Below, piece by piece: positions 36,811-48,799 of a DNA stretch of 64,000 bases. The notes below the pieces were generated by a model. The model searched no databases. It was not told the DNA's origin and was given only the letters and a program-made list of their open reading frames with translations. A program made the position numbers and the translations under genes. Source of the DNA: Polytrichum commune (taxonomy: Eukaryota > Streptophyta > Polytrichopsida > Polytrichales > Polytrichaceae); contig OX485806.1 of assembly GCA_950295325.1 (NCBI GenBank), forward strand, positions 8,246,001 to 8,310,000, written 5' to 3'. The number at the start of each line of letters is the position of its first letter. The stretch's first letter is position 1.

Positions 36811-38676
36811 GGTGATGATTGATTGAATTGATTCTTCAGTGCACGTCTACCTGCAGATCAACACACTGACACTTGGGTTAGGAATACGGCTTGATTAAAA
36901 GCCCCAAACCCTAGGAAAATTAAACATTGAACTGTTCCAACTATATGCTTACAGTATGCTTATCGATAAGAGAGCTGGCTCCATCGCTTACTTCACTCAT
37001 ATTCAGGCATCCTTTCAGTTGCAGAGCAATCCACTTTTATACGCCCATTGTTATTGGGGCATCAAACAGAAGAGTGGAATGTCTTCTCTTAAGTGCCACC
37101 CAAAAGAAATTTCCACAAAAAAAAAACAAAACAGAAGTGTTTTATGGAGAAAAAGTGCTCTACTACCTAAAACAAAGGGTTTTGTGTGGATAACCTTCTG
37201 CTTGCAGTAATCTAGGCTTTTCTACATGAGCAAATGGAAACAAGGAAGTGGAAGAGACCATACACTAGTGGGTCCAGGAATCTCCACAGGAGTAATGCAT
37301 CATGATTGGTTCATGCCAAACCTGCAAAGATTCTTGCAAACTTGCAAAGATTCCTACAACACAAAGCTCAAGGGCTCCCTGAAATGTTCAAATCTTTCAG
37401 TAGAGTGCATTGCTATTCTCGCAGATCATTCCCACTTCTAACTCTACAGATAGACCACCGCCTCAGACATCGGAGCACTCTAGGGCCCTTCTCCCGAGAT
37501 CTCTTGCATCCCCAGCAGCTACTGGAACGAACTAGCAAGCAACAACAACTCTACAATATCGGTACCTTTCATCAGACTACTTTGACACAGACCAAACAAT
37601 ATGAGAGAACTTCGAAGAGATCACCGTCTTCCCAATTGGGAAGAGAGATCCATCTTCATTGAACTGCACACATGGTCGGCTCTCATGAAGACTTAATCAC
37701 TAAACTAGACTACAGAAAAACTCCAAAACAGAAAGCACATCCAAACCAAAAAAGCTCCAAAACATCAACGCTACCAAATGCAAACTGCTAATTAAGAAGT
37801 TCTTGCCTTCCTTCCGGTTGAAATGGAATGAGAATCAGATTGCCGATTATAAACACAACTATTAACCCTGTAACAGCTACTATCACAAAACACAGTGACA
37901 CACAGAAAGAAAGGCTGAATGTCCACAAGTTGGAGAAAAGAATGGCAAGAGCAATGTGGCTCCGAATTGCAACGCTGTGAAAGCGCGGAATGCAATGAAT
38001 GCCAACCTTACCCAAAAGCTTAAGCCGCAGTACCAAACCTGAAAATTGAGATTACTAAAGGTGAGAGATGATGAGAGATGGGAATAAAGCAAAGAAGTTG
38101 TCTCTCCCTCTCTTCTTATTAACACCGGGGGTGTGTCACCGTGTGTGCACGTGGCCCTCATTTAGTTGTTGTCTTGAAAGCTTGAGGATTACTGGAGCAC
38201 CTTGAGCTTATCTTTCCCCTGAAATATAGTCACACTTACATGGCGCTGGAAATTGGGAGCATGTCCAAAAAAACAATATTGTTGGGATCGCTGTATTTAA
38301 TCCGGCTGGAGGGTGTGGAGCTGACAGCTGGCAGTCACCAAACCCAAACTCTGATCAATTGTAAATGCAGCGATTGCAACAATTTGGTTGTGTCACCGGG
38401 CTCCTAAATTCCAGCAATGTAAGAATGTGACCAATTTCAAGATAAAAGTACTCAAGCTGAAGGTGCTGTGTTCCATAAGCTTTCGAGACTAACAAATTGA
38501 AGGACACATGCACACACATCCACATTGCCTGTTGACAACCTACCCAGAGTTCTGATATTGTCGATCATATCTACAATGGTGAGTGATTCCAGTTGATCAA
38601 AAGCGGAATGAAGGATTATGTGGTCCTCTGATCTCAAACTCTCAACCTACTCACTAAGTTCTACAACTCCAATCCT
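36811..38676. other. Spacer between divergent PAH-like copies A and B
   Basis: It should hold both promoters. AAACCCTAGG lies at about 36905, upstream of copy A. Several overlapping ORFs exist, including an 82-codon minus-strand ORF at 37788-38036 with two hydrophobic stretches and no recognisable homologue; its first codon is not an ATG, so I do not call it. Confidence 0.4.
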
Positions 38677-39037
38677 TTGGATGCAAGCATACTAACCACT
38701 GGTCGTGAAGAAACTCCCAACAATCCTCCACCAATATTACTTACTTGCACGTGCATGGAAGAATACATCCATGACAACTTAATACACCGCGCTTTTGAAA
38801 CGCTGATCACCAGCCTGCGAGAGCGGTTTCGAGAAAACGAGCCGCATATTTTCGAGGCGTGCTACGACATCCTCCACCAGCACACATCTCACGAAATAGC
38901 CAGACGCGAAGCATTCGATCGGTTGGGCTACATCCTGACTAACGAGGCCTTGATCTTTTGAAACACGACAACAAGATTTTCGCACTCTACATGAGCCTGG
39001 GGGAGTGCCTCAAGTGCTACATGGATTTCCAGCTTAA
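38677..39037 (+). pseudogene. Small PAH-like protein, copy B, frameshifted
   Basis: The ORF opens at an ATG at 38677 and runs through LRERFRENEPHIFEACYDIL and HEIARREAFDRLGYILTNEA, about two thirds identical to copy A by eye, then stops at 38959. One extra T in the run at 38954-38958 breaks the frame. The next frame continues the family tail (QQDFRTLHEPG) to a stop at 39035-39037, aligning with the end of copy A. It may be a recent pseudogene or an assembly error in a T run. The truncated 94-residue product would lose the last part of the domain. Confidence 0.65.
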
Positions 39038-40468
39038 GGAAATGCTACTCTTCACAAGAGAGATAGATTCTATTGGGAAACATTCATTCATAAGTACTCT
39101 TGTGCAATGGGAAGGAGCTGGGCCACCAGATCTCGGGTGGACACCACGTTCTATCTGTACCCGCAAACCAGACGTAAAGTGGGAATATTCCAGGAATACC
39201 ACTCTTGGTTTTTTTTTTTTTCCTTCCATTTTCCAGCGCACATGGGGATGCTTAAGTTTTACAACTACACTGAATATCCCAATGAGTGTGTGTTACTATT
39301 TGGAGTTATGCAGTGCAATAACGTCTTACTCAACAATTCAATTTTTACTAACAAAAGTTCCATAGGGTTGTTCGGACATTATAGAACAAAAATGATTTTG
39401 CTTGGTAAAATATTACATTCTCAATAAATAGTTCTAGCACTGTGGAAGTCCGAATAGGAACATGCACTCAATGATAATCATTGTGGCAATTTACCTTCTT
39501 TCATTAAGGTCAATATGCTTACATGAATTGTATTGTTTCAGCAAATTATTTTTTGTTGTAAAGAGTTCAAAATGATGAATCCTACATGATTATTTGACAT
39601 ATATGTCATGCACTGGTGGGCATAACACTATTTAACTATTATCAGTTGTTCCATTCTAATAAAATCGTTGGACTTCTTCACCCGACTTATGTAGTCTGAA
39701 TTTGCGAGTGCAGTACTCTACTATGAAAATAAACAGAGTATTATTCCAAGTATAATCTAGCTAGTTCCTGGTCCTACCCAATGAATTAGCTACCGACACA
39801 AGTGGATAATGTTATAAGGTCACCGATATAGTCAATGGAATTAGTATCTTGACGACTAAGTTTGTATAAAATAGAATTTATCTTGTATACATAGTCGTTT
39901 GCATTTGCCCAACTGATTTACAAAAGAGAATTAAACTTGATAAAATAGTATACTTTTTTAATTATAAAACGTGACCCCCCTGCATCATGATGCATTTTAG
40001 TGAATAGTGTCGGGATGAACAATGCTTCCTAGATCTTTGGTGGCACTAATTTTATATTGTAAAAATATATAATGTCAACTACACTAATTCAATGCACTCA
40101 ATATTAATTAGCCCTCCCTCACTAATGGGGATAATCAGTGTGGCAAACATGCAATTGTCCCTCTTGCTCATCTTACGAAGATTAAGAAAGAACCCTAATG
40201 AAGATATGTGTATAGGAGTGTCCAAAGTGGAATGCAACGTGGAATTCAAGAACATTGCCCCAAGGCATAAACTCGAAGACAATGCCTAAAAATTCCACAT
40301 TATACGACACAATGGGCATACTCTTGCATAAATCTTTCTGGATATTTTTTTTGAGCAAGTTTACATTATACGTGCCATATAAGCATGATGCATTATGACA
40401 TGCTATAATGCTCTGCCCACCCCTACCCTTCTCTGCCCATAACATTACGTTCTATAATGAGCACAAAC
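39038..40468. other. Intergenic spacer, no recognised gene
   Basis: AT-rich with a T run at 39210-39222. Two related blocks around 40180-40260 and 40290-40360 encode only short ORFs. I see no gene or RNA. Confidence 0.4.
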
Positions 40469-40471
40469 TAA

Positions 40472-40971
40472 GGGCCGCTTCACACACAAGCCAAGAGCCG
40501 TAACCATGAAATTGTGAGAGCCCAAAAAAAAGTGTCCAAAGGCTATCCCAAGACACTTCCACAATCATGTAGTGTGGTCACGGACCCTCAAGTGTAGTGT
40601 GAAGTCATATGTGATTGGGCCCTCAACCAAATGCTATTTCAATGAATTTCTACTCATGCGGGTCTTCGCACATGATGAAATAGAATAAATCAACAGTTGT
40701 GAGCGTTCAAAGTGCCATGGTCTCCCAATTTTGTGTTAGGCCTACCTCCAAGAGGTGGTTTTTAAAAATAGTCCAAGTGACCATGAAACATGATCCATTT
40801 GATGCCATGTAGGAATCCACGTAGACTTTACATCCATCTTGCATTCACCTACTCCGTTGGTCCCTCTAAGCGTAGTGTGAAATGAACTTGGACTGGCTCC
40901 ACCTTTTCCACCAATGAGAGTGCTTGAAGTGTCGTGGTCACGGGCTCTCAGTCTCGTGTGTGAAGTGGCCC
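40472..40971 (+). mobile_element. Tourist-like MITE with TAA target-site duplication
   Basis: The 500-bp element starts GGGCCGCTTCACACACAAG and ends CTCGTGTGTGAAGTGGCCC, inverted ends matching at 17 of 19 positions. It is flanked by TAA at 40469-40471 and again at 40972-40974. TAA duplications with GG-CC-rich ends are typical of the PIF/Harbinger (Tourist) group. There is no transposase ORF, so it is non-autonomous. It lies about 270 bp upstream of the PFC1 start codon, where it could carry regulatory sequence. Confidence 0.85.
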
Positions 40972-41244
40972 TAACAAAGGGAAGATATCCAGAATTGTTC
41001 ATGGATGGATGCACCCCAATTGGATGAATGAGACCCTGTTCTCTGTGAGAAAGCTAAGCTACTACTCTGCTACTGAGGGGATATGATAGACACATATGTG
41101 AGTTTTATAATCAGTTTCACGTTTGTGAGTAGCTGTGGGAGAATTGAAGAAACAGCGAGTGAATTTGAGGTTTTGTTGAAACTCAGACTCAGAAATTTTC
41201 AAATGTCGAAGTAGAATTGGTGTACACTGTTCTTTTTGTTCGGA

Positions 41245-44200
41245 ATGGCGGTGCGTGTAGGGTTTTGGGGCCCTACCCAATACTGTCCTGGAATTCAAAC
41301 GCAACAACAACAACAACAACAACAACGAGGTGGAAGGAGCTTCGTGGGAGGCAGGCAGCAAGTTCGTGTTATCCGAAGCGGTGCGTCGAAGGAGGCGACT
41401 CCTCCTTCGGTGAGCGTAGTAACTCAAAAGGCTCAAAAGGAGGATGACATCTACAGCACTTTGAGAGCCTTGCAGTCTCGAAATCGCCACCCTAAGAAAT
41501 GGCTAGGCCAGGTACTTTACTGGAGTTTCATATTTTCTGGAGCTCTGTAGATTGGTGATAGTGGGCTTTGTTTATTGAAATTCTTTGTTTGATTGTTGAT
41601 GAGCCTTAAACCCTGAGTGGTCTAGAACATTTCAGTAATGTGCCAAACCTGAATGTAGGGGAAGAAGCTATAACTATGTGGGCAAGTGTACATTTGCTAT
41701 GTCATACAAAGAATACAAATGAACTAACTTCAGGGTTTTGTCTTATCTCTCCTGGTTTCCTTGTGTCGGTAAAATTGAGGTCTTAGTACACATGGTATAC
41801 ATCAGTTTGCTTGAGTCTTCCTGTTACTTCTGGAGATCAGTAGCAGAAATTTAAGACAAGGATATGCCTTTTGAGAACTAACTACATAATATTGGGTCGC
41901 TGGAGTTCATGTTGTCCTAAGCTCAATGAGTGAGGTGGCTTGTTTGATTGAATTTCTTTTTGTGAATTTTGAAGCTTAAACCCTGAGTGTGTTACAGAAA
42001 AGTTCAGTAATTTGCCATAGCTGAATGTAGAGGGAAGAAGCCTTCATTATGCGGGCAGTCTGCACTTGCGCTTTACGGTTTTGTCTTATCTCTCCTCGTT
42101 TCCTTGTGTCGATACTGAAATTCTCAGTACACATGCTATACAATAATTTTCTTTGAGTCTTGCCATTATTTCTGAGATCAGTAGCAGAAACTCAAGACAA
42201 GGATATGCATTGTTGGCAACTTGCTCCACACATTGGGTCACTAGAGTTCATGTTTTCCTGAGCTCAACGGGTGGTACTGGCTTGTCTAATTGAAATTCTT
42301 TGTGTGATTGGTGAGTCTTAAAAGGGTCCATAAAACTTTAGAGCTGAATGTATGGGAAAGGAGCCATATGTGGGCAGTCTAGATTTGGTATGGTATAGAA
42401 AACAAAGCGTGGTTACTCAAATAAACTTGACTTTGGCTTTTATTTTTCATGCTTACTTTGAGGTTTTGTCTTGTCTCTCCTGGTTTTCCAAGTGTCAATG
42501 TTTAAATTGTTTCTGTGATTATTGAGTCTCAAACTTGAGCGACCCATAAAACTTCAGTAAACTGCCATAGCTAAAAGTGGAAATAACCTTTATGGGGCAA
42601 GACTGCATTGCTATGGCCTTAAATATCAATACAGAGGAGAAAATTTAGAAACATTGATGATGTTACATGCCATTAAGTCCATGTTTACCATCAGGGCGGG
42701 CTATAGCTCTAGTAAAATAATCTTCGCTGAGGTCTTTGTTGAGGTCCTAAACCTTAAACCCTAAACCATAAACAATCTTCCCAAATTAGACTATAATCTA
42801 CCATGTGACTACCTTGTGTCTCATCAATCACGAGTTTGCCAGGCACTTTGTTTTGTAGAATGGCAACTTTACAAGACATGTTTGAGCCTTATGTGGGCAG
42901 TCTACATTTGCTATGTCATGGAAAATTGAGGGTGGTTTCTCAAATAACCTAATCTTTGGCTTTTGTTTCTCCTAGTTACTTCAGGCTTTGTCTTATATCT
43001 CCTGATTTCCTTGTGTCGATGAAATTGAGGTGTTAGTACACATGTCATATCACAAAATACTTGACATTTCCTTTGTCAAGGATTAGTTGTTGGGAACCTA
43101 TGAAGCTGTGGGGATGTCTTGGAAGTTGAATAAGTCCTTCGACGTGGCTTGATTGTTGTAGATGGCCCCTGGTCAAATGGCTTGCCACCATTTGGCTATT
43201 GCCACATGTGTGATTTTTACTTTCTATTCCATTGTAAATTTTGGTTGCTTCCTTGATTGCTTTGTTCTAATGAGTATATAACTATAAACGCTTGGGGCTA
43301 AGTATCTCTCTTGATTCTTATTTATGGTTTTGGTCACCTTTATCTGTAAGTATTGTTTGAACACCAATACTGACAAGTATATATATATATTTTGGTGCAG
43401 CATTACATGATAAACGAGAAGGTGAATGCCGACATGGTTGAGGCCGCGGGTATTCAACCTGGGGATCTCGTTCTTGAGATAGGTCCAGGCACAGGTTCAT
43501 TGACTAAAGCCCTCGTAGAAGCTGGTGCCCACGTTATTGCCGTAGAGAAGGTAACTTCATCCACCAATTTTTATCTACATTGTGAGGCTTTTTCAGACCA
43601 AGAAATGGAAAACATAAATGAATGAAGGACACAAAGGAATGACAAATAGATCTGCTTTTCTGATATTGCAATTGAGAGCATATTGATGAATAAACGGAAT
43701 ACAAATAGTTAATATAATATAGTCAAAAGTCTAAGGTTGTGACTTTTTTATGAGCAGATTAGGTGATGTTTTCTTTTATTCGTATAGAAAGTGCCAAACA
43801 TTGGGAACTCCTGCATTGAAAATGACAAAAAAACAGTTTACTGCAAGTTGACACAGAATGTGCTGCTAATTTGCTGCCTTTTCAGTCAATTCATGTCAAG
43901 GGGGTTTCTAGTGGCACTTTTCGCTGTGAAAAGGACTGAATCTAATACAATCCAGAGCAAGTGGGGTTAGAATGGATACTTTTACCTCTGCACCCACTTC
44001 TTTGAGGATATTAAACATGTGATGAATATGAGATGATCAGCAAATCCAAATTGAGGTGGTAGTCAGATTCCTCGTGATTTTTTGAGCTCACATGAATATC
44101 TTCATCCTCAAAATGAAAATTTTCTTTTATCTGCAATGACCACATTGATCCATCACAAACTTCCAGAGGCAAAATTATGGAATTAAGTCTTGAATTAACA

Positions 44201-47200
44201 TCTTAAATTCATGAATAATGTCGTAATTATTACATAATTCTCTTATTTTCTTTGAATATGTGCCAGATTTTTCTACTACTAAGCAAATAGTTACATAATA
44301 GTAATGCATGTACTATAAGATAATTACACTACACACCATTAGTCTAGTTTTAACCTGATATTTATTTAATACAACACGCTTTGGAAATTTGTGATGTCCC
44401 CCTAATCATCTTGACTAGTAAATCCAGAATGGTTAACCAATTTTGAAAACGTAGTACACTTTCTTTCTCACATATCTCTTTCTGGTGTCCATTTCTAGAT
44501 CCACACCTAACCACAAACCAGTCAAATATAGGTTTTTGATTAAGATAAGTAACCGAATAAGGCCATTAACCTTAGAGGAATTCGGAGCCACCATGAGTGG
44601 AGGACAACATATTGCGACCCTGCTGGCACTTCTTACAATTGGTTAATTCTGGCTTGCATTTTGTTGATAATGAGCTCATTACTCAAGCAGGGTTGTTCAT
44701 TACGGAAGGTGCCTAAAACTCAATGGATGAATCATGACCACTGTCTAAAATATAACTTTTCACAAGCAGGATGCAGACATGGCAGCATTGGTTGGAGAGA
44801 GGTTTTTCCACACTGGTCAAGTTGAGGTACGTCATATTTTCATACACCTGCTTGTGATGCTTGCTCAATTAGTTTAAGAGCATTTTACACTAGAGCTTGA
44901 GAGCCTGTGACCATTAAAATCTAAAATCCCACATTGGTGGAAAATGCTGAGACCATCCCACTTCAAATTACACTAGAGCTGAAGGGCCCAAGGGACCAAG
45001 GAAGCTTGAATGAATGAAAAAATCTACATGGAGTCCTACATAACATGCAATGGATAATGTTTCACGGTCTACCAGATTTTGTGTTGTGCCCACCTCAATG
45101 GGGTGGTCTAACACAAAACTGGGAGACTCTGACACTTCAAAATTTCACAACCCTAAATCCATTGTAACTTATTGTGAAGAAGGGCCTACATGAATAGGAT
45201 GGTCATGAAATAGCATTTGCTTGAGAGCCTAGTTGTGTATGTCTTTACACTACACTTGAAGGTCCATGACCACACGAAATATGATTTAAATATTCCATGG
45301 TCCAGCTTTTAGTTTTGATTCCAAGTGTCGGTGATTTGGGATCAGGTTGTAAGGCAGGACTTTCTGAAATGGTCAGTGTCAGCCTCCATGAAACGAGCAC
45401 TGGAAGAAAAATTTGGAGCCGCAAACCCACCTCACCGTGCCAAGGTAAATACATTGTTTGAGTTTTTTGGGGGGTTATAATTGTCACAAGTGGTTTGCGG
45501 ATCATAGTTATGTTTGATGATATAATCCAGGTTTTAGGTTTTTAACAAATATTCATTTTTCTCATTATCTTGTACTTCAATTTCTGATATTAAGAAGATA
45601 GAATTGAAGAGAATTGAGGGATATTTCTTGCAGGTGATAGCCAATCTACCCTTCAATATTACTACACAAGTTGTGAAGAAGCTTCTTCCCCTTGGGAATA
45701 CTTTTTCCCACATTATTCTCCTCTTACAGGTACTCACTTTCTTGGTCTTGCTCTTTGATGAGTCTTTGTTTAAATATTTTCATTTGCAAGATTGTGGGGT
45801 TATGGATGGGCAGTGTATTTTTGTGGTTGATGTTTGTAAAACTCATTGGGCATAAATTTTCAGGATGAAGCTGCACTTAGACTAGTGGATGCCTCTCCTG
45901 AGGCGAATTCTCATGAATACCGACCAATCAGCCTTCTCATCAAATTTTTCTCAGGTTTTCTTATAAGTGCCTCCTTTTTCACGTCCTTTTTCTTTGTACT
46001 GCCAGTGGAAAAGCTTGGGTGGTCGTATGAGTGAGGATGATTCATTGTTTTTGTCCTAATTACAGTTGCAAGGTCCTTTTTGACGATCTTTTGAAGATTT
46101 TGCCTGCATTAGAGTTGCACTTTAAGAGATAACAAACAAGTATTCTGGTCTCTCTTTGAAGAACTTCCCTACAAAGAGCTCATTAAAGCTTCAGCTTTCT
46201 TGTGTCGGAGCTAAAATTTGAAACATGTGTGAAGCGCCTTGAACCTCCACTTTCAATCCAATTAAACTTTGAGAGAACTTTAAGATGTACAAGAGGGTGT
46301 GACCCATGGGACCTGCCACCCGTAATCCTGGCTTGGCCTATGCAAGGCTAGCTTGGCCCTCTAATCCTAGTATGATAAGTTAGAAAGCTGGTTTTTTTTT
46401 ATCCCGCCCCACTCTTTTAGCATGTTGATGCCTTAATAAATCTTGGTCAGTTGATGCATAAGCTCTCAATCTCACCTTTAGGCATCTCACCTAGAGTTTG
46501 ACCTGGACACCTTATGGATAACTCTATTCCACTGTTAGTCCAGGATACCTTACTAGAGTTTGATATTCAATTTACTAGTGTGTATCCTACATTGTCCTGG
46601 TACCTACAATGAAAATTGGAAGTACACACTAATAACTATTACAAATCCACTGTCATATGCATGTTATTTATTTCATGGTTTTCATTTGCACATTAGACTT
46701 GCTTGTGTCTTGTTCTGAAATTCATCGATGTGCTAAACTTTTTCTTGTGCAGTTCCAGAGTATTTGTTCAGAGTAGGACGAGAATGCTTCTTCCCTCAAC
46801 CACGGGTATGTTGTAGTCTTTGACTTTGTATTATGTCTTGGTTATTGAGCCTTATTTTTACTGAGGTTCCACATAAAGATCCATTTTGTGGTAGGTATGG
46901 CTGTTGAGTTACAAAATCATCCTTTCTGAGGCTCTACATTTATATATCACTTGTATCCTAGGTATACTTTAGAGTGATGTCTGGTTTGACACAGAATAAT
47001 TATTTTTCTGGAAGAAATTGGCTACATCTTGTATCTACATTGGTCAAGACCATGTTCAAGCCAACGTGGGAATTAGCTTTTGGGCACTCAACTTGCTGAC
47101 GTAGACAACACTTAATGGTAGCAGTTGAGTTACAAATATCTTAGCAAGAGAGGAAATGACATCAGGGTGTCTCTATCCTTTTGCATGTTATATTGTGATA

Positions 47201-48738
47201 TATTGTTATATATCACAAAGTACAAGTGTACAAAATTGTTAAGAATTCCACTTTCTCCTAAGGAATCTTAAATTTATATATCTGGTGGAGAATGTCCACT
47301 GTATTGATCATTACAGTTGTTTATGGTGACTGAGGAAGTATTTGTCAGGTAGATGCAGGTGTGGTCTCATTTGCCTTGAAACAAGAGGGGGAGTATCCAC
47401 CTGTGACATCCTCCAAAACTTTCTTCACATTGGTATTTATTTCTCCTATTAAGTTTCTACATTTGCATGTATTTCAATGAAGTCTCTGTAGTTTTTCATA
47501 AGTAAGAGAAGTTCATGAGTTTTTTTCATTTTATGATGCTTGCCCATTAAAATATGTGGGCATTGTGTGGTCACGCTTCTTAATTGGGTGCCTATATTTG
47601 AGTGGTATATGGCAATTCTTTTAGCTAAGAATAAACACCAAATGACAAATGTCATGATGAGGTTGAACTGTGCTTAAAATATAGACACCATTCCAGGTCC
47701 AGTAGTGAATATCACAATTGGGAAGGAGGGCCTAGGTGATCACCTGAAGACAAAGAAAATCTTCACTTTGACCTCTTATAACTTTTGCATTTTCTGAAAC
47801 TCCGATATTGAAACTTGAAATGACAATCTTCATGATTCTTTGTAATTGCTAACCATATGAGACAATTCCCAATTCAATCCAATGGTCAAGATTGTTTGTG
47901 GAGCTGGAAGTGCCTACAATAGGGCCTCATACTTCATCTTTATTGTCGTGCCTTACGTTTACATTTAGGTACAGAGAAAGTGCCAAGAGCAAGATGTCAA
48001 ATTCATATACTTTCTGACAGCAATCACTAAAATTCAATGTAATTGTGTGGTTGACTTCAATAAAGGTAAACTCAGCATTTACTGGAAAGCGGAAAATGTT
48101 GCGGAAGTCGCTTCAACACCTCTACACTTCTGAGGAGACACAAACTGCACTCTTGTCTGCAGGTCTACTGGAAACTGTAAGTATTCTTCAACAAGTAGTG
48201 CTAATCCTCGGTTATTGTATGAAGGTAAGTGGTCCTAATTTGGTTGCTCATCTTAATTGGACACCAATATTTGAGTGGAATGTGGTTGGGTGTGGATCTA
48301 AGAACAGTCACCAAAAAGATGTCATGTGTTTTAAACAGACTGGATTATTTGCTCAAAATCTGCTAACAATTCTACGCTCAATAGTCAACATAATCGAGGT
48401 AGGCCTATATGATTATTCAATAAGAAAGAGAATCTGCACTCTGATGATGAATAAGATAGTCATATTATTTAAGCACTAGAACTGCAGCCGCCACTCAGAC
48501 TTTTGTTGCCAAGTTCATCCATATGCTGTTCAGAGAGTTTCATTCATGATATTACTATCACTGTTCACTGTGGAGTCTGAGTCAATTTGACACCACTTCC
48601 CTATTTTCGCCTCAATTTCAATCTGTAACTAACAGTGTTCTTGGACTATGGTATGTGCAGTCGAGGCCGGAAGAATTGACATTAGACCAGTTTGTTGCAC
48701 TACACAATGCCTTAGTCCAACAAAAGGAGGCACAATAA
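41245..48738 (+). CDS. PFC1: Chloroplast rRNA adenine dimethyltransferase (PFC1, KsgA/Dim1 family)
   Basis: The enzyme dimethylates two adjacent adenines near the 3' end of plastid 16S rRNA using S-adenosylmethionine; the Arabidopsis paleface1 mutant lacks it. Exons: 41245-41511, 43401-43550, 44770-44826, 45346-45444, 45634-45729, 45864-45954, 46753-46805, 47349-47432, 48066-48176, 48661-48738. All junctions keep frame, 361 aa, close to the usual length. Residues 1-80 are a Gln/Ser/Arg-rich probable plastid transit peptide with an eight-Gln run from a CAA repeat. HYMINEKV opens the catalytic fold, [12 protein letters not shown] (about 113-124) is the SAM-binding motif I, and NLPFNI (about 195-200) is the catalytic motif [16 protein letters not shown] and a helical C-terminus complete the family pattern. 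The start was taken at the first in-frame ATG before the transit peptide. Confidence 0.95.
41302..41326 (+). repeat. CAA trinucleotide repeat encoding polyglutamine in PFC1
   Basis: Eight CAA codons in a row lie in the first exon, within the predicted transit peptide. Length variation here would change only the targeting region. Confidence 0.9.
41512..43060 (+). repeat. Tandem array filling PFC1 intron 1
   Basis: Diverged units of about 340-400 bp share CTGGAGTT-CAT, GGCTTGT-TAATTGAAATTCTTT, CTTAAACCCTGAGTG, TCAGTAA-TGCCA, GTGGGCAGTCTACATTTG, TTTTGTCTTATCTCTCCTGG, CCTTGTGTCG and GATCAGTAGCAGAAA. Units start near 41520, 41890 and 42235, with partial copies near 42440-42600 and 42880-43060. 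The first unit begins a few bases inside the intron, next to the exon 1 donor. Confidence 0.85.
42748..42772 (+). repeat. Short telomere-like string in PFC1 intron 1
   Basis: TAAACCTTAAACCCTAAACC contains one plant telomere unit (CCCTAAA) and near variants. It is too short to be an interstitial telomere of note. Confidence 0.6.
44030..44570 (-). mobile_element. Dispersed family A repeat interrupted by a nested element, PFC1 intron 2
   Basis: The left part (CAAATCCAAATTGAGGTGG to TGACCACATTGATC) and the right part (CCCCCTAATCATCTTGACTA to AAGATAAGTAACCGAATAAG) are continuous in other copies such as 27050-27420. Here they are split by the 44151-44396 element. Confidence 0.75.
44151..44396 (+). 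mobile_element. MITE-like element, family C, nested in family A
   Basis: It starts CATCACAAACTTCC and ends GGAAATTTGTGATG, inverted ends matching at 13 of 14 positions. It is about 246 bp, AT-rich and non-coding. It interrupts a family A repeat at a point uninterrupted elsewhere, which gives its age relative to family A. A relative is at 12395-12657. Confidence 0.8.
44885..45300 (+). repeat. Element related to the Tourist-like MITE, PFC1 intron 3
   Basis: Shares with 40472-40971 the ATTTTGTGTT-G-CC-ACCTC block and the CATGACCAC/CCATGGTC words. It also contains an internal inverted repeat, TTTTGTGTTGTGCCCACCTC against GGTGGTCTAACACAAAACT. No transposase is present. The right part resembles 16276-16350. 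Boundaries are approximate. Confidence 0.5.
46060..46745. other. PFC1 intron 6 remainder
   Basis: A non-coding intron without a recognised repeat. It has a T run near 46393-46401 and two TACTAGAGTTTGA-type words. I saw nothing else to annotate. Confidence 0.4.
47565..47935 (+). mobile_element. Dispersed family A repeat, forward, PFC1 intron 8
   Basis: Blocks TGTGTGGTCACGCTTCTTAA, GTGCCTATATTTGAGTGG, CTAGGTGATCACCTGAAG, TCTTCACTTTGACCTCTTAT and GAGACAATTCCCAATTCAAT follow the order of the 27425-27770 copy, ending AGTGCCTACAATAGGGCCTC. Confidence 0.7.
48225..48430 (+). mobile_element. Dispersed family A repeat, partial, PFC1 intron 9
   Basis: Keeps TTAATTGGACACCAATATTT, AACAGTCACCAAAAAGATG and AGAATCTGCACTCTGATG, with the right half missing. 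Confidence 0.55.
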
Positions 48739-48799
48739 TAGCTTGTTGTGAAGATTCATGCTTGGTCAAAGAGATTTCCTTGCAACACTATAAGGTAAG

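Noticed and set aside
37788-38161. Minus-strand ORFs with hydrophobic stretches, possible small membrane protein
   Set aside because: The 82-codon ORF starts at a non-ATG codon, overlapping frames are equally open, and no family signature or splice partner was found.
42748-42772. Interstitial telomere
   Set aside because: Only one full CCCTAAA unit with two variants, too few to support a telomere relic.
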